From the NCBI RefSeq assembly GCF_000020725.1, contig NC_011146.1, positions 2,479,501 through 2,543,500 of the forward strand: a DNA stretch of 64,000 nucleotides, read 5' to 3'. The DNA comes from Citrifermentans bemidjiense Bem. GTDB lineage: Bacteria > Desulfobacterota > Desulfuromonadia > Geobacterales > Geobacteraceae. The position numbers were made by a program, and so were the translations under genes. Below the pieces are notes generated by a model. It did no database searches, was not told the origin of the DNA, and worked only from the letters and a program-made list of their open reading frames with translations. Within the stretch, counting starts at the first letter, position 1. Each line of letters opens with the position of its first letter. Of this stretch, positions 57,691 to 64,000 are shown piece by piece.

Positions 57691-58062
57691 ATGATCCCTG
57701 ACAAGATGAAAGAAGTGATGAAGCATGAAGGTGTGGTCGCCATTGCGACGCAAGGCGAAGACGGGCCGCATCTGGTAAATACCTGGAACAGCTACCTGGC
57801 GATAGACGCCGACGGGAGACTGCTGATTCCCGCGGGATACATGCATGTGACCGAAAAGAACGTGGTCCGCAACCCGAAGGTGCTGCTGACCCTGGGGAGC
57901 CGCGAGGTGCAGGGGGCGCACGGCCCCGGAACCGGGTTCCTGGTCGAAGGGAACGCACGGTTCATAACTTCCGGCCCGGTTTTCGAGACCACCAAGAGCA
58001 CCTTCCCCTGGGCCAGAGGTGTGCTGGAGATTACCGTATCCAATGTGACACAGACGCTGTAG
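57691..58062 (+). CDS. pyridoxamine-5'-phosphate-oxidase-fold FMN-binding protein
   Basis: 123 residues from ATG 57691, eight bases after GGAGG (ATG 57685 is too close). The split-barrel flavin fold is seen in MKHEGVVAIATQGEDGPHLVNTW, LLIPAGYMHVTEKNVVRNPKVLLTLGS and GPGTGFLVEGNARFI. These small proteins bind FMN or F420 and reduce varied substrates. The pairing with a VOC protein suggests detoxification. The substrate is unknown. Confidence 0.88.
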   Translation: MIPDKMKEVMKHEGVVAIATQGEDGPHLVNTWNSYLAIDADGRLLIPAGYMHVTEKNVVRNPKVLLTLGSREVQGAHGPGTGFLVEGNARFITSGPVFETTKSTFPWARGVLEITVSNVTQTL

Positions 58063-58078
58063 CGACTGGCGGCTAAGT

Positions 58079-58192
58079 TCCCCCTCCCCTTGCGGGAGGG
58101 GGCTAGGGGGTGGGGGTAGATGCCACGGTAGCGCAGATGGAAGCTTCACCCTCCCCCCCGGCCCCCTCCCGTCAAGGGAGGGGGAGACAGGG
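58079..58192. repeat. CCCTCCCC dispersed repeat, copy 3
   Basis: CCCCCTCCCCTTGCGGGAGG, GGTGGGGGTAGATGCCACG, about 20 variable bases, TTCACCCTCCCCCC, and CCCCCTCCCGTCAAGGGAGG. It lies between convergent genes and can act as terminator for both. Confidence 0.8.
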
Positions 58193-58203
58193 CCCCTGGC
58201 GAT

Positions 58204-59241
58204 TCACCCTCCCCCCTGCATTCTTCTTCTTTGCGGCCCGATTACCGCCTGAGGCTCCCGCGCCGCATCCTTCCCGGTTTCCAGCAGCGCATACCTGAGA
58301 CAGATAGCACCGAGCGTGGTGAGGACGCCGCTAGCTTTCCTTCGGGCAGTGGACTTGGCAGGGATGAGGTCCAGCACCACACCTGCCACCAGCGCCACTT
58401 TCGCCGCGTTCCAAAGTAGCCCTCCCCTCCCCTTTTCGACGCCGTAGACCGCCTCCTTGTTCGTCGGAGTACGCCGTTCCATGGCCACCATGGCGGCTGC
58501 TTCCCCAACCTTGCCTACCATGCCGAAACGCTGCACCACCTTTTCCTCGTGCTGGTTCAAGGGGCGCAACTCCAAGGCGCCGGCGGTGCTAGCTATTGCG
58601 GAGGCGATGAAAAGCGGGGGGAGCAGGCGGCGCTTTTCCAGCCAAAGAGGGTTCGCCGTGTTGCCCAAGAGCACCCCGGTGTAGCCTGCGACCATGACAC
58701 CGCCAAAGGCGGTTCCGTAACGCACCGAGCTCGGCGCCTTCTTGCCTAAGAGCAGCGACAGAGTCGCCAACATCCCGGTTCCCGCCAGGGACCAGGAACC
58801 GACGCTCATGGGGGAGGAGGGACGAAAGACGCGCAGCATGTTCAGAAAGCGGGTCATCTTTCCCAGGTCCCAGGTCAAAAGCGCCGGGCCGACGGTCACA
58901 CCGGCGCAGGCGAGCAGGCGACACCAGGAGGCCAAAGCGTCGAACCTGCGCTTCCCCGGGAGCGCCGCTGCCAGGACCGCGCAGCCTCCGGCGACGCCTC
59001 CCAGATAGAAGTACGCCGGAACCGACCAGATCCAGACCGGCTCCTTCAGAAGCGGGAGACGGTAGTAGTCGGGAGGGCTCTCGGCCGGTCGCGAGGAAAC
59101 CTGCCGCCACAATGGGACAATGGACCCCGCGTCCGGTTCCGCCTGCTTTACCCGCTGCTGCGCCCCCTCCCCCGTGAGCATCGCCAAATCCGGGTCCATC
59201 TCCCTTCCGATCTTCAAGCCACTGGTCAGAGCTTGGCTCAT
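58204..59241 (-). CDS. NrfD-type membrane subunit of the formate dehydrogenase
   Basis: 345 residues from ATG 59241 with AAGGAGGG upstream; the ATGA overlaps the stop of the beta-subunit gene. Eight or nine membrane spans, beginning WIWSVPAYFYLGGVAGGCAVLAAAL, with conserved GGxAGG turn and LLTWDLGKMTRFLNMLRVFRPSSPMSVGSW, the quinone-site region of NrfD/PsrC proteins. It anchors the catalytic pair to the membrane and passes electrons to or from menaquinone. It replaces the cytochrome b subunit of E. coli FdnI. The tail after the last span is rich in Arg. Confidence 0.92.
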   Translation of the reverse strand: MSQALTSGLKIGREMDPDLAMLTGEGAQQRVKQAEPDAGSIVPLWRQVSSRPAESPPDYYRLPLLKEPVWIWSVPAYFYLGGVAGGCAVLAAALPGKRRFDALASWCRLLACAGVTVGPALLTWDLGKMTRFLNMLRVFRPSSPMSVGSWSLAGTGMLATLSLLLGKKAPSSVRYGTAFGGVMVAGYTGVLLGNTANPLWLEKRRLLPPLFIASAIASTAGALELRPLNQHEEKVVQRFGMVGKVGEAAAMVAMERRTPTNKEAVYGVEKGRGGLLWNAAKVALVAGVVLDLIPAKSTARRKASGVLTTLGAICLRYALLETGKDAAREPQAVIGPQRRRMQGGG

Positions 59242-60032
59242 TTTTTCCCTCCTTCCACGAATCGAACCGCAGCCACCGCGGCAGCGACCATGCCTGCCGC
59301 CGCCACACCCATCGTCCCCCACGAAGCCCCTACTCCCTTGGTCGGCACGGTCGGTTTGGGAGGGAGGTTGTACGCCTCGGGACGATCCAGCAGCAGGAAA
59401 AAGGCGTGCAGCCCCTCGGTGCCGGGCTGGTCGTCGTCCGTCATCCCGTAAAGGTACGCCTCGTGGACCCCGCGGCTATGCAGCAGCTCCAGGCGTTTGC
59501 GGGCTATCTCTCGCAGTTCGTCGAGTTTTCCGAAGGTGATGGAATCGGTGGGACAGGCCTTGGCGCAGGCGGGCTCCCCTCCGGCTTTCTGGCGGTCGTA
59601 GCACAAGGTGCATTTCCAGGCGCGGCCGTCGTCCTCGCGGCGGTTGATCACCCCGAAGGGGCAGCAGACCACGCAGTAGCCGCAGCCGTTGCAGACGTCG
59701 GGTTGCACGTACACGCTCTCGAACTCGGTGCGGACGATGGCGCCAGTCGGGCAGGCCTCCAGGCATCCGGCGCGTTCGCAGTGCTTGCAGACGTCGGACA
59801 TGAGCAGCCAGGAGAAGGGGCGCGCCGTTATCTGGCCGCTTAACTGCAGGGAGCGCTCCACGAAGGCCACATGCCGCCAGGTGGTGGCTTCAAGGTGGAT
59901 GGTGTTGTCGTAGGATCGCCCGCTGAAGAAGTTGCCGTCCGCTGGGAGCTGGTTCCACTGCTTGCAGGCGACCTCGCAGGCCTTGCAGCCGATGCAGACA
60001 CTCGTATCGGTGAAGAAACCGGTAGCTGTCAT
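59238..60032 (-). CDS. fdhB: formate dehydrogenase iron-sulfur (beta) subunit
   Basis: 264 residues starting one base after the alpha-subunit stop. Four clusters are predicted from CIGCKACEVACKQW (about 12-26), VCKHCERAGCLEACPTGAI (about 82-100), VCNGCGYCVVCCPFGVI (about 114-130) and CTLCYDRQ...CAKACPTDSI (about 141-165). The C-terminus has one membrane segment (TMGVAAAGMVAAAVAAVRFV). It carries electrons between the alpha subunit and the NrfD-type protein. No signal peptide is seen. Confidence 0.95.
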   Translation of the reverse strand: MTATGFFTDTSVCIGCKACEVACKQWNQLPADGNFFSGRSYDNTIHLEATTWRHVAFVERSLQLSGQITARPFSWLLMSDVCKHCERAGCLEACPTGAIVRTEFESVYVQPDVCNGCGYCVVCCPFGVINRREDDGRAWKCTLCYDRQKAGGEPACAKACPTDSITFGKLDELREIARKRLELLHSRGVHEAYLYGMTDDDQPGTEGLHAFFLLLDRPEAYNLPPKPTVPTKGVGASWGTMGVAAAGMVAAAVAAVRFVEGGKK

Positions 60033-60033
60033 G

Positions 60034-63000
60034 TCAGGCCTCCTCCGTCAATTCGGTTTTTCCTGCCTTAAGGCCGTGCCTTCCTTCGGGTTTATCCTGA
60101 ACCGGGGGTTGGTCGCGTTTGGGGCCGTCCGAGTCCGGCTCGTTAAGGGGGCCACCGGCCGCGGCACGTCTATCGCTTCGTTTGCGGCCGGCGATGACCT
60201 GTACCGAGAAAGCCTTCGACTCCTCTATGCTGACGTTGGGGTCGGCGATGAAGGCGGTGAGTTCGTTGGCGGCGTCTCCCCTGGAGCGCCCGACGTAGCT
60301 CCAGTGATAGGGGATTCCCACCGTATGCAGCGTGGTGCCGTTCTGCACGTAGGGTTGCATCCGTTCGGTCACCAGCACCCGTGCCTCGATTTCCCCCCGC
60401 ATGGTGCTGATCGTGGCCCAGCCACCGTTTTTGAGCCCCCTCAGTTCGGCCAGTTCCGGAGAGACTTCGATGAACATCTCGGGCTGCAGCTCGCAAAGCC
60501 AGGGGAGCCAGCGGCTCATCCCTCCTGCGGTGTGGTGCTCGGTGAGCCGGTAGGTCGTGGCGATGAAGGGATAGCGCGAGTCTCCCCATGCCTTGTGATA
60601 GGGGTTGTCGCGCCGCACCCATTCCATGCGCGCGGGGTTGCATTGCTGGCTGTAAAGCGGGTTTTTGAGCACGGATTCTTCGGGCTCGTAATGGGTCGGG
60701 AGCGGGCCGTCCAGAAGGCCGCTCGGGTCGTAGAGCCATCCCTTCCCTTCCGCCTGCATGATGAAGGGATCTATCCCGGAGAGGGTGTCTATCCCCTTGG
60801 CGTCGGGACCTGGGCGGTAGTCGGGCGGGCGGTTGACGATGAAGTCAGGGGTGTCGTAGCCGGTCCACTTCTTTTGCTCCTCGTCCCACCAGACGTACTT
60901 CTTGCGCTCCGACCACGGTTTCCCTTCCAGGTCGGCGGAAGCCCTGTTGTAGAGGAGGCGCCGGTTGTCGGGCCAGGCCCATCCCCACTCCTGCGCGACC
61001 CAGTTCTGTTCGCTCGCCGGCTTGCGCCGGGCCGGCTGATTCACGCCGTCTTTGTAACAGCCGCAGTAGATCCAGCAGCCGCAGATAGTGGTGCCGTCGC
61101 TTTTCAGCTCCTTGTAGCCGGAGATGTATTTCTGTTCGCTGGAATCGTAGCCGTTGATCTCCGCCAGCACCCTTTCGGCCTCCGGCTCTTCTATCGCCCC
61201 CTTGCTCCCGTAATCCCAGGTGAGGTCGCGAATGGCGCGGTCCTTGGAGTCGGGAGAGTCGCGGTAGAGCTCCTTGAGCCGCCGCCCCAGGTGCCAGATG
61301 AAGTGCAGATCGGAGCGGCAATCCCCCGGCGGCTCCACCGCCTTGTGCCGCCACTGCAGCAGCCGTTGCGTGTTGGTGAAGGTCCCTTCCTTCTCGGTAT
61401 GGGCCGCGCAGGGGAAGAAGAAGACCTCGGTGGCGATGTCGGTTGTCTTGATCTCTCCAGAGGCAATTTCCGGTGCCTCACGCCAGAACTCGGCCGTCTC
61501 GGTCGGGGCGAAATCGTTCACCACCAGCCATTTCAAATTCCGCAGACCCTTGCGCTGCAGCGCCGTGTTCATGGAACCGACCGCCGGGTTCTCTCCCATC
61601 ACGAAATACCCCTGCACCATGCCGTCGGCCATGGCGGCGACGGTGACCATGTGGGAATGGTCGCCGGTTATGTGCGGCAGATAGTCGTAGCACCACTGGT
61701 TTTCAGCCGTGGCCGCGGGTCCGTACCAGGCCTTGAGCAAGGAGACCATGTACTTTGGGAATTCGCTCCACCACCCCGAGGCCGATTCGTTGAATTCGAT
61801 GTATTTCTTAAGGTCGGTGTCGTAGGTCGCTTTCGGCATGGGGAGGTAGCCGGGAAGCATGTTGTAAAGGGTGGGGATGTCCGTGGAGCCTTGAATGGAG
61901 GCGTGTCCCCTGAGCGCCATGATGCCGCCGCCGGGACGGCCGATGTTTCCCAAGAGGAGTTGGATGATGGCCGCGGTGCGGATGTACTGGACACCGACCG
62001 TATGCTGGGTCCAGCCGACGGCGTAGCAAAAGGCGCTGGTCCTTTCCCGCCCGGAGTTGTCGCAAAGGGCTTGGGCGACTTTCTCGAAAAGCACCCTGGG
62101 AATGCCGCACGCCTCCTCGACCACCTCGGCGGTATAACGCGAGAAGTGCCTTTTTATGATCTGGAAGACGCATTTGGGGTCGGTCAGGGTGTAGTCGTGC
62201 TTTTCCGCGGCTATGATGGCGCCGCGCTCCGCACGCGGCTCCCCGCTGAACATCTCCCTGTGCCCGGCTGCCGGCGACACCTCGACCCCCTCGTACTGCC
62301 ATGAGGCCGGGTCGTACTGCCCTTTTTCCGAGTCCCAGCCGCTAAACAGGCCGTCCAGGTCCTCGGTGTCCTGGTAGTCCTTGGAGATGAGCGCGGCCGC
62401 GTTGGTGTAATTGACGACGTAATCCTTGAACCAGAGATCGTTGCTGATGATGTAGTTGACGAGTGCGCCCAGGAAGGCGATGTCGCTCCCGGCGCGGATC
62501 GGGATGTGGATGTCGGCGACGGCGCTGGTGCGGGTGAAGCGCGGGTCGATGTGGATGATGGTGGCCCCTCTGCGTTTGGCTTCCATGACCCAGCGGAAGC
62601 CGACGGGGTGGCATTCAGCCATGTTGGAACCTTGGATCAGGATGCAGTCTGCATGTTGCAGATCCTGCTGGAAGGTGGTGGCGCCTCCCCTGCCGAAAGA
62701 GATCCCCAGACCGGGGACCGTGGAGGAATGTCATATTCGGGCCTGGTTCTCGACCTGGACCATCCCCAGCGAGCAGAACAGCTTCTTGATCAGGTAGTTC
62801 TCCTCGTTGTCGAGGGTGGCGCCGCCAAGGTGCGCGATACCCAGCGTGCGCCTTAACGGGTGCCCGTCCTTATTCTGCTCCTCCCACGTTTCGTCCCGCG
62901 TCTTTTTCACACGGTCGGCGACCATCTCCATCGCCTTTTGCAGCGGCAGCTCCTCCCATTGGGTGCCATACGGGCGGCGATACAGGACTTTCTTGACTCT

Positions 63001-63300
63001 GTGGGTGCCGGCTACCAGTTGAGAGCTGGCCGACCCCTTGGGGCAGAGAGCGCCTAACGAGATGGGGGAATCGTAGTCACCCTCGATGTCCATGATCTTG
63101 CCGTCTTTGACGTAGACCTTCTGGCCGCAGCCGACGCCGCAGTACGGGCAGACCGAATCGACTACCCTGTCGGCGTCAGCCGTGCGCGGCTTGAGCGCGC
63201 GGGTTCTTTCCGACATGGCCGACTCTCCCAGGCCCAAAGGATCCAGTTCGGCTATCTGCCGGAGAGCCGGCCATTTAAGCAGCGACCATTTCTTTGACAT
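60034..63300 (-). CDS. fdhA: selenocysteine-containing formate dehydrogenase alpha subunit
   Basis: 1088 residues from ATG 63300 (MSKKWSLLKW), with AAGGAG upstream. The frame contains one TGA at 62733-62731 (codon 190), in the context NQARI-U-HSSTVPGL, exactly where Mo/W formate dehydrogenases carry selenocysteine. A SECIS-type hairpin follows, so the gene is one unit despite the stop. The N-terminal cluster motif is CPYCGVGCGQ (about 74-83) with the later Cys in ALCPKGSAS. FGRGGATT, QGSNMAECHP and HIDPRFTRTSA belong to the bis-MGD domain, and ATISTMRGEIEARVLVTERM to the C-terminal barrel. No Tat motif is visible. It oxidises formate to CO2 (or reverses). Confidence 0.96.
62704..62733 (-). 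promoter_or_regulatory. selenocysteine codon and bacterial SECIS hairpin
   Basis: TGA at 62733-62731, then 14 bases, then CCCC-GGTCT-GGGG (62716-62704 on the minus strand). The GGUCU apical loop on a short GC stem, at that distance, is the SelB-binding design of E. coli fdhF and fdnG. Confidence 0.93.
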
Positions 63301-63490
63301 GGGCACGCTCCTTCTTAATCTGGGGTGAAAAACATTAGTGGTGTTTAACATCCTGTAGATAAAAGTCAATTAGACCAGGCAAGTTTGGTTAGAGCGCCGT
63401 CCTCCCTTTCTCATTGGATTTTGGCTGCCAGAACAGCCGTTTTCCTGCGGTGGATAGTGCCAAGGGGAAGCGGAGCTTCCGGTCGCCTTT

Positions 63491-63516
63491 CGTTCCCAAA
63501 GTGGACCTTGGGAACG
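63491..63516. repeat. GTTCCCAAG palindromic repeat
   Basis: CGTTCCCAAAG with CCTTGGGAACG, close to the unit at 55845-55870. Confidence 0.8.
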
Positions 63517-63610
63517 AGAATTAGGCAGGTCTTGGAGCACGGTTCCCCCGCCCCTTGCGGGAGGGGGAGCAGAACAAACAACTAGTCCCTTACGGGCAGT
63601 AGCCGGACGC

Positions 63611-63648
63611 AAAAAAGCACCTGAGGACAGAGCCCGCAGGTGCTTTTT
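63611..63648 (-). terminator. rho-independent terminator of the cytochrome gene
   Basis: AAAAAGCACCTG pairs with CAGGTGCTTTTT. On the minus strand a T-run of six follows. Confidence 0.92.
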
Positions 63649-63670
63649 AAATTGTGTTTGTGGTTTGGGT

Positions 63671-64000
63671 CTACTTGAACGTGGTCAAGATGTACTTCGC
63701 GATGGCGGTGGCCTCTGCATCGGGCACTGCTTTCGCGTCGAACTTGGTCATGCCCGCGCCGGGGTTGCGCATCTTGGCGACGATGTCTTTTTCGCTCTTG
63801 ATGCCGTGGCCCGCCAGCGATTTCTTGCTGAGCGTCTTGTCAGGCCTGATGATGTTGCCCCCTTTGGGGTGACAGGCGACGCAGTGCTGGTCGAATTTCG
63901 CCTTGGCATCGGTCTTCTCGGCTTTCTTCGCCGCACAGATTCCAGGAGCGGCCATCACAGCCAGGGACAGTACCGATACCGAGACAATAACCAACTTCTT
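63671..64000 (-). CDS. small monohaem c-type cytochrome, 5' end outside window
   Basis: At least 109 residues. The frame is open to the window edge and begins KKLVIVSVSVLSL, so an ATG just beyond base 64000 is likely. The signal peptide ends at APGICAAKK. One haem site CVACH (about residue 40 of the visible part), a His-rich approach, and the axial Met candidate in GAGMTKFDAKAVPDAEATAIAKYI define a class I cytochrome of the c5/c551 type. It is a periplasmic electron carrier. It lies upstream of the formate dehydrogenase operon in the same direction, but a terminator separates them. Confidence 0.9.
   Translation of the reverse strand, partial: KKLVIVSVSVLSLAVMAAPGICAAKKAEKTDAKAKFDQHCVACHPKGGNIIRPDKTLSKKSLAGHGIKSEKDIVAKMRNPGAGMTKFDAKAVPDAEATAIAKYILTTFK

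Larger units (their letters stand above)
63301..63670. other. intergenic region with repeats
   Basis: 370 bases: AT-rich part just upstream of fdhA, a GTTCCCAA palindrome (63491-63516), a half copy of the CCCTTGCGGGAGGGGG repeat (about 63552-63570) and the terminator of the cytochrome gene. Confidence 0.5.

Noticed and set aside
62731-62733. In-frame stop in the formate dehydrogenase gene as a nonsense mutation
   Set aside because: The TGA is at the family's selenocysteine position and is followed by a SECIS hairpin, so it is a coding UGA.

Overview
The window looks like a chromosome segment of a dissimilatory metal-reducing deltaproteobacterium of the Geobacter group (Geobacter, Geomonas or Citrifermentans type). 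The reasons are high GC, very large multi-PAS sensor kinases, a selenocysteine formate dehydrogenase with an NrfD-type membrane subunit, a c-type cytochrome, a GEMM-I aptamer of the 3',3'-cGAMP-sensing (A20) kind known from Geobacter, and abundant GC-rich palindromic repeats between genes. The assignment is inferred from gene content; no search was run.

Layout. 1-10.9 kb is core chromosome: the start of a multi-PAS sensor, a small Cys-rich protein, mutM, a YqjM-type ene-reductase, a Bax-inhibitor-1 membrane protein, a CvfB-like RNA-binding protein, a 1260-residue hybrid kinase and a creatininase-family hydrolase. 11.2-15.0 kb is foreign and is the most unusual part. Four dif-like XerC/XerD sites (28 bp; 11240, 12666, 13344, 14965) cut it into three adjoining modules of about 1.4, 0.7 and 1.6 kb. 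The modules encode no recombinase. They carry small DNA-binding proteins (excisionase-like HTH, ribbon-helix-helix) and members of one unrecognised protein family, present fused in one module and split in another. A degenerate tandem array follows at 15.1-15.5 kb.

15.6-31.6 kb holds a Met-rich lipoprotein, a coiled-coil/YHS protein, an outer-membrane barrel protein and a SYLF-domain protein behind the GEMM-I riboswitch. These are followed by an SDR and an M20 amidohydrolase, moeA, a TauE-type exporter, a rearranged stretch (24.3-25.6 kb) with fragments of moeA, tauE and a kinase gene around a PAP2 phosphatase, two more sensor kinases (one beside a PhnD-like binding protein) and dcd.

31.9-50.9 kb is mostly leftward-transcribed and reads as an envelope and metal-homeostasis region. 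It has Met-rich lipoproteins, a barrel protein, a 27-residue lipoprotein, a sigma-54 two-component pair, a complete CusCBA-type RND efflux system with a Met/His-rich periplasmic protein, a MacB/LolCD-like ABC exporter, a copper P-type ATPase with a small HMBD protein, and a CsoR repressor with a double palindromic operator. Copper export is the common theme: CopA moves Cu(I) from cytoplasm to periplasm, CusCBA moves it out of the cell, and CsoR senses it.

51.2-64 kb is central and anaerobic energy metabolism: aconitase AcnA, a CoA-disulfide-reductase-like flavoprotein, rubredoxin, an MFS protein, VOC and PNPOx-fold proteins, the three-subunit formate dehydrogenase whose alpha chain reads an in-frame UGA as selenocysteine, and the start of a small c-type cytochrome gene cut by the window edge.
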